Source of the DNA: Caldilineaceae bacterium
GTDB taxonomy: Bacteria; Chloroflexota; Anaerolineae; Caldilineales; Caldilineaceae
Reading direction: 5' to 3'
DNA length: 64,000 nt
Assembly: GCA_026708085.1 (NCBI GenBank)
Contig: JAPOVP010000079.1
Coordinates: 45,512 to 109,511 of the forward strand
Part shown: piece by piece, positions 39,294 through 48,366 of the stretch
Layout of the letters: each line of letters opens with the position of its first letter
How positions within the stretch are numbered: position 1 is the stretch's first letter
Notes under the pieces: generated by a model
The model's input: only the letters and a program-made list of their open reading frames with translations
Databases searched by the model: none
Told to the model about the DNA's origin: nothing
Translations under genes and position numbers: made by a program

Positions 39294-40052
39294 TTACTCT
39301 TCATGCTGTCCGGATTTGACCATGAGCTCCTCCACGGCCTGGACGGCGCTGGCCAAAGCAGTAGCGCCCTCACTGTGGTCGCCCCCCATGCTGACGTCGT
39401 AGCCCATGTCGACCATGAGCTGCTTGGCCAAGCGCACGGCGGCGCTGGCATCCGGGGCGAAACCGTCGGCGCCAACGCTATCGGCGTACTCCTGTGTAAC
39501 GGGAGCCCCTCCAACCATTACCTTGACAGAGTCCCGCAGTCCAGCATCTGCCAGCGCGGCCAGATTGGACTTAAAGAAGGGCATTGTTGTTGTCAAGAAC
39601 GCGGAGAATCCCAGGAGTTGAGGCTGGTGTTCCTGTGTGGCGGCGACCACATCTTCCGGTTTGACATTGACGCCCAAGTCAACGATTTCAAAGCCTTCTC
39701 CCTCCAACATGATATTGCACAGATTCTTGCCAATGTCGTGTACATCGCCCTTGACGGTCAACATGACGACTTTGCCAATCGGCTCCGCTCCTTTGTCAAC
39801 CAGTAAAGGCCGTAACAGTGCCATGGCCCCCTGCATTGCACGCGCCGCGACCAGCATCTCTGGCACGAAGTATTCGCCGATTTCAAAGAGACGGCCAACT
39901 TCCTGCAAAGAAGGAATAAGTGCGCCAAAGAGAATATCGAGCGGATCCATACCCAAGTCGATACCCTCTTGCGTCAACTCGACAACCTCGGCGGCTTCGC
40001 CGACTAAGGTATGCTCGTACAGCCCTTCTTTGATTTCTTCTTCGCGGCTCAT
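39294..40052 (-). CDS. Corrinoid (B12-binding) protein, MtbC/MttC-like
   Basis: VMLTVKGDVHDIGKNLCNIMLEGEGFEIVDLGVNV (DxHxxG cobalamin motif); FGALIPSLQEVGRLFEIGEYFVPEMLVAA. Confidence 0.92.
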   Translation of the reverse strand: MSREEEIKEGLYEHTLVGEAAEVVELTQEGIDLGMDPLDILFGALIPSLQEVGRLFEIGEYFVPEMLVAARAMQGAMALLRPLLVDKGAEPIGKVVMLTVKGDVHDIGKNLCNIMLEGEGFEIVDLGVNVKPEDVVAATQEHQPQLLGFSAFLTTTMPFFKSNLAALADAGLRDSVKVMVGGAPVTQEYADSVGADGFAPDASAAVRLAKQLMVDMGYDVSMGGDHSEGATALASAVQAVEELMVKSGQHEE

Positions 40053-40064
40053 GATTCAGGGCTC

Positions 40065-41093
40065 CTAGTGTTTAGGGTTGTCAATGCACGTTTCCACAAT
40101 TGCCTTGAGATTGACGACCGGTGCCTGCAAAGGAACGGCGCATTCAGGGGCAATGATGTCCACACCGGCGTCAATGGCGGCTTGCGCTTCGGCGCGTGCT
40201 TCCGCCGGTCCTCGAGCGTACAGAGTGACGGGGTTGTTGACATTGCCAGTCAACTTCATCTTACCGGCGGTCTTTTCGACCATCAGCTCGGGGGCGTTGG
40301 CCGACTCGAAATGATAGCAGGCAAAACCGGCTTCGCTGAAGTATTCGACCCGATCCAGTGTCCTCCCGCAGCAGTGCAGAATGACAGGCGCGTCTACTTG
40401 AGGCACAAGTTCCTGGTGATGGGGAAGAAGAAAATCCCGGTACATTGTGTTACGAACGAGGTCGCCGGTGGCGTGATCTGCCCAGACAATGGCGTCTGCG
40501 CCTGCCTCAAGTTGTGCCGCGGCGTAGACCAGCGGGACAGGCGCCAACGTTTCCAGCGATTTGCGAACGCGGTCCGGGTCCATAATCGTGTCGAAGAGGA
40601 ACTCCTGCGTATTGTAGCAGTGGTAGGAAAGTGTCCATGGACCCATGACTTTGCCCAGAATCATGACTTCATCGCCGAAGTGTTCTTTGAGCAGCCGAAT
40701 GGCATCGATGGAGCACTTGACGTATTTGTCTTCCAGGAACGAGTCGGGAAAACCGTCAGGCAGCTTGATCTCCACATCGCGATCGGCCCAAGGCGAATCG
40801 GTCGGGTTGGGCATCATATCGGTATCGGACCAATCGACCTGGCATCCGAGTGCCATCGCCTCCTGTGCGATGCTAAAGATGGGCATTACGCTATCGAACC
40901 CCATCACTTCGTGGGCGCCGGCGGCAAGCGTCGCCATAGGCTCAGGCTCGATGTTGGCATGGGGGAAATGGGCGCCAGTAATGTCCATCAATTCATAGGT
41001 GATCACGGACACTATGCTGGCCGCTGGCGGCCTGTCCACGGCATCGCCGTTCAGCCCAGCCAAAAAACGCTGTTTCGAAGTCAACTGTTCCAT
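40065..41093 (-). CDS. Uroporphyrinogen decarboxylase-family methyltransferase (MtaA/CmuA-like)
   Basis: RFLAGLNGDAVDRPP; PVILHCCGRTLDRVEYFSEAGFACYHFE; operonic with corrinoid protein. Confidence 0.85.
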   Translation of the reverse strand: MEQLTSKQRFLAGLNGDAVDRPPAASIVSVITYELMDITGAHFPHANIEPEPMATLAAGAHEVMGFDSVMPIFSIAQEAMALGCQVDWSDTDMMPNPTDSPWADRDVEIKLPDGFPDSFLEDKYVKCSIDAIRLLKEHFGDEVMILGKVMGPWTLSYHCYNTQEFLFDTIMDPDRVRKSLETLAPVPLVYAAAQLEAGADAIVWADHATGDLVRNTMYRDFLLPHHQELVPQVDAPVILHCCGRTLDRVEYFSEAGFACYHFESANAPELMVEKTAGKMKLTGNVNNPVTLYARGPAEARAEAQAAIDAGVDIIAPECAVPLQAPVVNLKAIVETCIDNPKH

Positions 41094-41166
41094 GGCTTGC
41101 TCCCTTCGGCGTAGTTTTCGGATCTATTCGTGCACCAAAAAAACGGCAGGCGCGAACTGGATATCT

Positions 41167-42222
41167 TTACCAGCTGTCTGGATCGAGCCCCAGAATTCGT
41201 CCTTCCTGGCATATGTAAGCCCAAGTCGTTTCGTCGATTTCAATTCCATCTTTCTCTTTGCGCTGTGCGCTGCGAAACTCTGGCTCGCCCGGCGCCAAAA
41301 TCTCCTTGAATCCCGGTGCGAGGCGGCTGGACTTGACGTGGCGAAGCAAGCCCTCTACTTCATCATAGTAGGTAGAGAGCTCTGTAAAGTGCTCTATGTT
41401 GTAGACGGTGAAAAGGACGCCATTGCTCCTCATGGTCCGAGAGCCGTCGGCACAGCCTTCACCGCTGAGCGCGCCACCCAGCAATTCTACCACAAGACCG
41501 AGGGCGAAGCCCTTGTGGGCTACCACCCCTCCCAGTGGAAGGATGGCGCCGGGCGGGTCGGCCCTGAAGTCGTTTGGTTCGGTCGTTGAGTTGCCTTTGG
41601 CGTCAATCAGCCATCCCTCAGGAACCTGGCTGCCCTGATTGATTGCGACTCGAACTTTGCCTTCGGCTACGACGGAAGTTGTCATGTCGACTAGGATCGG
41701 GTCTGTGTTGGGGCGCGGCGCGGAAAACGCGATTGGGTTTGTACTTAAGCGACCCTCCAGCCCGCCAAACGGGGCTATTTGGTAGCCAAGGCGCCCGGCG
41801 TTCACGAATGCCAGGGCGATCATGTTTCCCTGGCGAGCCGCCATCAGGGGGTAGGCCCCGGCGCGACCCACGTGGCTTGTGTTGCGAAGGGTAACTGTGG
41901 CCAGACCGTGCTGTTGGGCTTTCTCTATCGCCAAATCTATTGCGAAGGTGGCGCCGACTTGACCCAGAGCACCACCGGCGTCCACAACTGCAGTACTCGG
42001 ATAGTCACGCACTATTTTAGGGGTTGCCCGGGGTTGGAAGCGCCCCTCACGAATCGCGCGCGTGTATTCGTAGTAGCGAATGGCGCCGTGGGAGTCGTGG
42101 CCGAAGAGGTTTGACTCAACGAGGTGGTCGACCACAGCCCGAGAATCTTCAGGTGTGCAGCCTGAAGCTTCAAATAGTTGATAGCCGACGTCTCGCAAGA
42201 CAGAGGGTTGGATATTGGGCAT
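41167..42222 (-). CDS. Malate/L-lactate dehydrogenase family (Ldh2-type) oxidoreductase
   Basis: ESNLFGHDSHGAIRYYEYTRAI; TVTLRNTSHVGRAGAYPLMAARQGNMIALAFVNAG; NPIAFSAPRP. Confidence 0.9.
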   Translation of the reverse strand: MPNIQPSVLRDVGYQLFEASGCTPEDSRAVVDHLVESNLFGHDSHGAIRYYEYTRAIREGRFQPRATPKIVRDYPSTAVVDAGGALGQVGATFAIDLAIEKAQQHGLATVTLRNTSHVGRAGAYPLMAARQGNMIALAFVNAGRLGYQIAPFGGLEGRLSTNPIAFSAPRPNTDPILVDMTTSVVAEGKVRVAINQGSQVPEGWLIDAKGNSTTEPNDFRADPPGAILPLGGVVAHKGFALGLVVELLGGALSGEGCADGSRTMRSNGVLFTVYNIEHFTELSTYYDEVEGLLRHVKSSRLAPGFKEILAPGEPEFRSAQRKEKDGIEIDETTWAYICQEGRILGLDPDSW

Positions 42223-42322
42223 GATGCTCCTATTTTACTCTATTTTTCGACTGCTGAACGAATTCGGAGGTGGAGGAAATGAGTCGCGATCCTGAGCGAC
42301 TTATGGAGCCAGTTGAAGACAC

Positions 42323-43762
42323 CTAGACGGCATCCTCCAAATCCTCTTTGCCAACGATTTCGCCGTGGTCGCGTGCCAGATGCGTCCCCAGTTGTAACCG
42401 CGCAGCGCCCAAATCGGCGCTTTCCAAGTAGCTTTGCACTTCGCTAAGTGTGAAGCTCTGCACCTCTTCGGGAATAGGGAGTGCCGGTTGCAGCGGGTCA
42501 GGAATGACGGGCACCATGCGGGTAACGGGAGGATTCCGGGTATTGCCGCCGGCGTCTTTGCGGGGGGCCAAGTGGGCAAAGAGTACATGGGACAATACGT
42601 CCGGGTGACTTATAAAGACAGGAGAATGAGTATTGCAGATCACCTGGCGCAAGGGTGCGTCTTCACGGTCCGAAGACGAGAAATCGGTAGACAAGCCCAG
42701 AAGAATTCGCGTCAAGTCCTTTAGCCGTGAAGGATGAACGCTGTTTTCCGGGTCCTCAAAACAGAGGAGGCCGCCGTGCTCAGGATCGTTCTTTAGCGTA
42801 ACCAGGGCGAGCGCACGCAGCGCCCCGTCTGAGAGAGCTCGCGGCGAGAATCGTCGTCCGTCCTCGGCCTTCGCCCAGATCACAGTTCGACCGGCCTCGC
42901 GATCTTCATCCACCTCGACCTGCATCGAGCCGGGCAAGTGGCTGGCCAGATCTCGAGAAACGTGGGCCAGCAGCATGGGATTGGCGGCTTTCATACGTGC
43001 CAGCACGTTAGGCAGGTTTCTGCCACCGTCAACCAGTTTTGCAGGCGCCGTGGCGGGGCTGGGCTGTCGCAGGATTTCCGGGTCGAGTTGTAAGAACCGC
43101 CAAGCACGCATTTCTTCGGCAGCGGCAAATGCGTGTGGAAACTCTATGTTTCTTGCTCCACACAACAGGGTTCGCTCAGCCTTTGCTGCCTCGATGTCAC
43201 GCCTGGCGCTTTTGCCGTCCTGGTGCAGGACCAGAGTCGTTCCCTTCTTGCTTTTGAGTGTGGAAATGAAAGGAGAAGATCGTCCACCTGTCATTGCCGG
43301 AATCCAATGGCCGCCGGTCCTTAGCTTGTTGGCCTTCGTCCATCTATCACTCTGACGCGGGATTGGCGCCAGAAACTCATGGTCTACGATGAGCCGTTCC
43401 TGATCTTGGGCGTCTCTGAGACGGACGACCTCCAACTCATAGCGCATGCGGGGGAATTTGAGCTTTTGACCGGCGCCCCAGTCGTCGCACACTTTCTGAT
43501 TGACCAGCATCTCGATCGCCAGACGGATTCGATCAGCCGACCCGCCACGCTGAGGAACAAAGAAAAGCTCGCCAACATCGCTCCTCATTTCGTGAAACGA
43601 TGTAGAAACCTTCGAGTCGGCAAGGCGCCCCAGCAATTGAAGGGCATAGAAGAGATTGCTCTTACCCACTCCGTTGGCGCCTACGATGACCTGAAGAGGT
43701 GACAGATCCAGAGAGAAATCCTTGAAAGTTTTGAAGCCATCGAGTTCAATACGGGTAATCAT
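42323..43762 (-). CDS. RecF/OLD-like AAA ATPase (AAA_21-type)
   Basis: MITRIELDGFKTFKDFSLDLSPLQVIVGANGVGKSNLFYAL (Walker A); LSDGALRALALVTL; GLLCFEDPENSVHP. Confidence 0.85.
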   Translation of the reverse strand: MITRIELDGFKTFKDFSLDLSPLQVIVGANGVGKSNLFYALQLLGRLADSKVSTSFHEMRSDVGELFFVPQRGGSADRIRLAIEMLVNQKVCDDWGAGQKLKFPRMRYELEVVRLRDAQDQERLIVDHEFLAPIPRQSDRWTKANKLRTGGHWIPAMTGGRSSPFISTLKSKKGTTLVLHQDGKSARRDIEAAKAERTLLCGARNIEFPHAFAAAEEMRAWRFLQLDPEILRQPSPATAPAKLVDGGRNLPNVLARMKAANPMLLAHVSRDLASHLPGSMQVEVDEDREAGRTVIWAKAEDGRRFSPRALSDGALRALALVTLKNDPEHGGLLCFEDPENSVHPSRLKDLTRILLGLSTDFSSSDREDAPLRQVICNTHSPVFISHPDVLSHVLFAHLAPRKDAGGNTRNPPVTRMVPVIPDPLQPALPIPEEVQSFTLSEVQSYLESADLGAARLQLGTHLARDHGEIVGKEDLEDAV

Positions 43763-44164
43763 CGGATTTCCTACACCAGAGGCTGACCTCCAATGCAAGT
43801 CGCTGGCGCTTCCGGCCCGCCCAGTGCCGCCGAGTCTCATTGCCATCCCGTCGAATTCGACAATTATACCACAGAATTCTCTGCTCGATGCGCGCAAAAT
43901 AAGGCTGCTACTCTGTTGATGGGCAGCCGTTCCTGAGAGGTGCGGCTGCGGGTTGTACTCACGATTGACGTCTGGGATTACATTAGTCTTCGCTTCATAG
44001 TACATGCCAGATCCTCTTAGAAACATGGGCAAAAGAAAGGGGATGACAATCTCTTGTCACCCCCATTTGGCCGACGATTTACCAAGCCTTCGCCGCTATC
44101 CTCAATCCAGCAAAAGGCCTATGTTCGACCTGTGCCCAGTCGGATCAGCAGGTGCTGACGGACC

Positions 44165-45337
44165 TTAGCCTGCGGAAGGGATGTGTAGCTTTCGCCCAAT
44201 GTATGTAAGGTGTGGATTATGGATGTCGAAATCGATCACCGCATGCTGACAACTGCCCGCTTGATGATCTTTGTCTGTGCGGACATGCGCCATTTCTGAT
44301 ATGCGGTGGCCGTCTTCGTTTTCGATCCAGAACCACCAACTCCCTTCCCTGGGCCCGGACGCCTGAAGAATGTGAGTGTACCGGCCGCCCTCGGAGGAGC
44401 TCTTTCTAGCCACCACCTCTCCGTCCGGCTGCCAACTGAAGGCTACTCGATAGTCATTGACAGGATGGCCGTTAAACCGCACCGTGCCCAGCGCACGTGT
44501 GCTTCCAGCATTGGCGTCGCAACGCACCAAGTTCGCCCGGTTAACGAGGCTGTTCGACGTTTTCAGTTCCTGAAGTGATGCACCATAGGCTTCGGCAATG
44601 CCGACAAGCGTTTCGCCTGACCTCACGACGTGCCCGAAGACAATTTTGGTGCCCGCAGGCTTCGGAGGCAAGGGCTTTGCAGTCACGGGCCGAGTCGTCA
44701 CGGGCAGCGCCACCAGAGGTATCTGCAGTTTGCGCCCGACATAGGTCAGCCCGGGGTCCTGGATGTCGAAATCGATCACAGCCCGTTGGCACTTGCCCTC
44801 ATGGGGTAGTCTGTCCGTGTGAACGTACGCCATTTCGGAAATACGGACGCCGGAACTGTTTTCGATCCAGAACCACCAATTCCCTTCGCGGGCGCCACCT
44901 CCAAGAATGTGGCTATACTGGCCTCCATTCTGGCCTCCTCCTCCTGAAATTGCCATGGCTACGACCGTCTCGTCCGGATGCCAGCTGAAAACGACCCGAA
45001 AACCGCTGGCTGGTTGGCCGTTGACCCGCACTGTGCCCTTCGCTTGCGTGCTGTCGGCATTGGGTGTGCAGCTGACCAGTTGGGCCCGGTTTACGAGGTT
45101 GTTGGAAGCCCTCAAGTCCTCGACCGAAATGCCGTAAAGCGCAGCGATGTTGACAAGGGATTCGCCTGGTCTAATGATGTGGACGTAAGTCTGTCGGGGA
45201 GTTGGGCGTTCTGCGGGGGCTGCGACTACCGGCAGGGGAACCATCAACAGCGACAACAGTAACGTGAACAGAGTGGCCAGAGAAGCTCGTTGCGGCCGCC
45301 AAGTCGATCTGGCAGGCGAAATATCTGCAGGGATCAC
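44165..45337 (-). CDS. Secreted protein with two tandem [LysM + conserved WWFWIEN beta-domain] modules
   Basis: IIRPGESLVNIAALYGISVEDLRASNNLVNRAQLV and VVRSGETLVGIAEAYGASLQELKTSNSLVNRANLV; EGNWWFWIEN / EGSWWFWIEN repeated. Confidence 0.85.
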   Translation of the reverse strand: MIPADISPARSTWRPQRASLATLFTLLLSLLMVPLPVVAAPAERPTPRQTYVHIIRPGESLVNIAALYGISVEDLRASNNLVNRAQLVSCTPNADSTQAKGTVRVNGQPASGFRVVFSWHPDETVVAMAISGGGGQNGGQYSHILGGGAREGNWWFWIENSSGVRISEMAYVHTDRLPHEGKCQRAVIDFDIQDPGLTYVGRKLQIPLVALPVTTRPVTAKPLPPKPAGTKIVFGHVVRSGETLVGIAEAYGASLQELKTSNSLVNRANLVRCDANAGSTRALGTVRFNGHPVNDYRVAFSWQPDGEVVARKSSSEGGRYTHILQASGPREGSWWFWIENEDGHRISEMAHVRTDKDHQAGSCQHAVIDFDIHNPHLTYIGRKLHIPSAG

Positions 45338-46199
45338 GATATTCCTCCTTTGTGGTTCATTCTGGACTTCTTGGAATCAGCTATAAGTCTTGTCTCGTAC
45401 TAACTTCCCTTTCCGTACGAATTGCCTTATTTGCCAGTTCAAACGGGTGTTTTCTAACCGGGATATAAACCATTTTGCTTCGTTTGTCAAGGACCCGATT
45501 CGCGCACCCTTCTCTAGATATTTTACGCGAGTTTGGAACTGGTGTTTGGATTTAATATTCCGATTTCTGTCGAGCGGTATACCGAATTTGGGAAAGATCA
45601 AGGAAAGGCCTTGGGAATCTCGGTCTCGGGAAGGCGGAGTACCCACGACTATTTCAGTGGATCTTTGGTAAGACAAGGCACCTTAGGTCGGGCGGGCCCA
45701 GGATTTGATTGACTCCGCCAAATCCTTATTGTCTCATCATCCTTCCATCTGGTAGCGAGTTCGGATTTTCCGATTTGACGGAGCCACTCTATACAAGCTG
45801 CGCCATCGTTTCCAGCAGGGAGGACCGATTCTCCTAGGCGCGTAGAGGTAGGAGCAGAGTACACACTTCTCACTGTCAGTTACAGAGTTTCCTGTCGGAG
45901 TTTTGTCAGCTACCCGGTCGGCTAGATGTCATACTGTATAGGCCAAGAAGCTATAGACTGGGACATTCTCCACTCAATCTCTGCCAGCAGTGCCCAGAAG
46001 AGGCACTTGGACAGAAAGGGAGGCTGGGCCCATTCACGGGACACAGCTTCAACTCGCAGTGAAATCTTCTGAATACCAAAGAGGCTGGCCGTCATTGCAA
46101 AGGAAAGCGAGCGCAGCCACGACCCAAGTTTGGAATCCCTCTTGAAAGATGTGGTGTGGATTCGGTTGATGATTTAGCAAGCGGGACTCTTCCTAACAA

Positions 46200-47270
46200 A
46201 TGGAGCGGGGAAAAATGCCGATCGTAGACCGACCGAACAAAGAAGCACTCTTGAAGGCCCTGGACATTTTTCTGGATAGAATGCGTCCATTCCTTTGTGA
46301 GTGTCTTCGTCATGCTCCAGGCGCAACTGTGCAAAGTGCTTTGGAGCGATCTTTGAAGGGTAATCAGAGCACAAACTTTGCCAGAAACCTGCATTCTCAC
46401 GCCGACTTGCAATCAGCAATCGAGGTAAGCTACTTCGAGACGATTACAATAACTTACTGGGAAGAAATATTCTCCTCTCGCTTTGGTGGAGATAGAAAAA
46501 TCGTCCAAAAATTTAGGAAAATCACAGAGGCGAGGCATAGGGCGTCGCATCCTCCCCACTTACGCGATTTAGATGACGAGTTCACACATGGAAGTCTCTG
46601 CCACATTGCTTATGTGCTCGGAAGTATCAGGGCCAGTGAAGAGCGGGAAGCGGTCTCCCGCCTCAGGGAAGGTATAGGTGAGGCGGCCAATACTTCCTCA
46701 GAAGCAGATTCTGCCGCAAATATGGTAGTGGAAAGGAGGTTACAGAAAGCCGATGCAGCGGTGCTCGCGGCAGAGGAGAGAGCTCGAGTCGCGGAAGCGA
46801 GAAGACGGGAGGCTCATGAACAGACTAAGGCTGTAGAGATCTCACGAGTTCTCATGAAAGAGCGAGCAGGTGCTGCAGAGGCTGCTAAGCGAAGCGCTGA
46901 GGACTTGGCTCAGAGAAGTGATTTCGCCCGCCAGAAAGCTGAAAGGCGCGCACTTGCTGCTGAAGCTGGTCAGCTTAGGGCAGAGGAACAGATGCTGGCA
47001 TTGACTGAGGAATTCCAAGAATTGGAGAAGAGGCTTAAGGAGAAGGAAGCGACACATCGCCGTGTGCAAAAGCAAGAGACGCCTTTCTTGGCTGACTTTG
47101 AAGCCAAGGGAGATGTCATTCGACCAGACCGGGACCGTCGGCCACCAGTCCGGAATACTCCCCGTTACGTAAACTGGCTCATGAGAATGATACTGAGCGG
47201 CAAAATCAGTCGTTCCCAGCTTTGCCAGATTGCGGGTGATAGCCGCATTGACGGACGCCTGGTGCACTAA
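46200..47270 (+). CDS. Putative Swt1-like HEPN-domain protein with long coiled coil
   Basis: N-terminal helical domain with EARHRASHP (R-x4-H) motif; Ala/Glu/Arg-rich coiled coil ~aa 170-290; conserved-looking C-terminal tail. Confidence 0.6.
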   Translation: MERGKMPIVDRPNKEALLKALDIFLDRMRPFLCECLRHAPGATVQSALERSLKGNQSTNFARNLHSHADLQSAIEVSYFETITITYWEEIFSSRFGGDRKIVQKFRKITEARHRASHPPHLRDLDDEFTHGSLCHIAYVLGSIRASEEREAVSRLREGIGEAANTSSEADSAANMVVERRLQKADAAVLAAEERARVAEARRREAHEQTKAVEISRVLMKERAGAAEAAKRSAEDLAQRSDFARQKAERRALAAEAGQLRAEEQMLALTEEFQELEKRLKEKEATHRRVQKQETPFLADFEAKGDVIRPDRDRRPPVRNTPRYVNWLMRMILSGKISRSQLCQIAGDSRIDGRLVH

Positions 47271-47457
47271 CTTCAAGCCGCAACTTCGGGCATGAGGCAG
47301 ATGGCATGGAACAGTTACGTCGCCAAACGGAGTGAAAGGCTAGCTTGAGGCAGAAGTACTGGTGCTTAACAACGAAGTGTGCAGCCCCCGCATAGCCGGC
47401 AAGGGTTGATTTAGAAACGCTACCCCAGACACGAAAGGTCTCATGTAACTAGCAAGC

Positions 47458-47812
47458 CATGTTCTGTGTACGGTCTGCCTAGGGGGAATGTACGGTCAGC
47501 ATTTCCGTAGCGGGCCCTCGATGGTCATCGCGGTAAACGTTGGGCACATATGGGAGTGGCCTCGCCTGTCTTGCCTGCGCTGGCACATACTCCGAATCCA
47601 GCATTAGGCGAGGGGAAGCGCGGGCCGACGCGGGACGGCAACTTCGCATTGCCCACCCGCTCGCTACGGCGCGAGGTTGTAGGAGAGGGGGCGTTGCGGG
47701 GGCGGAGCCCCCGCACAAGGGAGGGCCGAATAGGCCCGACCGCCCAGAAAATCGAGGGGAGAGAAAACCCTTCTTACACTGAATCATGAGCGCCTTTGGG
47801 TAAGGACTTAGC
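47458..47812 (+). repeat. Dispersed repeat family R1, full-length copy (~350 bp)
   Basis: catgttctgtgtacggtctgcc ... GCGGGGGCGGAGCCCCCGC ... GGGCCGAATAGGCCC ... ctgaatcatgagcgcctttgg shared with 60477-60870 and 63738-64000. Confidence 0.9.
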
Positions 47813-48018
47813 AGTCAAGGTCTCATCACAATTTACGTCCTCTGTAGCCGACTCTCGTTTGTATCGCGTACGTTAAGGGATTCGGGATGTCAGCGCTTTC
47901 ACTGTGGGCGGAGAAAAAACCTCAGCTCCCACCTTTTGCGATAGTGTTGCCTCCAGCCAGACTGTAGTAGAATCTAACGCTATAGCGAAAGTGTGGATCA
48001 TAGCAGGAATCGTTACCC

Positions 48019-48366
48019 ATGAAATCTCCTAACTTCACCGCCCCTCGGCAAGGTCTGACCGGTGCCGTCTTCATGATCGGGCTGGCTATCCTTTTCGCTA
48101 CGGACTGGATATGGCCGGGGATTCTAGTACTGGTCGGTGTGACCAGCCTGGTCGGAGCATACCTTGGGCATTCTGAGCCGGACGATGATGACATCCCTTT
48201 GCGCGTTGACAAGCCGCTGGAGGACGAGCCGAGTCTCCCGGTAAGGTATGCGGCACAGTGCGCGTCCTGCGGCGCGGCCACACCGCGAGAGCTTCTTGAA
48301 AGCTCACACTCCGAATTGAACGCGGTTTGCGGCTTCTGCGGCTCCCCGCTGGCTCAGGAAGAATGA
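48019..48366 (+). CDS. Hypothetical membrane protein with C-terminal zinc ribbon
   Basis: FMIGLAILFATDWIWPGILVLVGVTSLVGAYLG TM region; CASC...CGFC; stop overlaps next start (ATGA). Confidence 0.7.
   Translation: MKSPNFTAPRQGLTGAVFMIGLAILFATDWIWPGILVLVGVTSLVGAYLGHSEPDDDDIPLRVDKPLEDEPSLPVRYAAQCASCGAATPRELLESSHSELNAVCGFCGSPLAQEE

Noticed and set aside
47540-47789. Small ORFs in R1 repeats as real proteins
   Set aside because: Same DNA repeat gives ORFs on both strands; hairpin structure explains conservation
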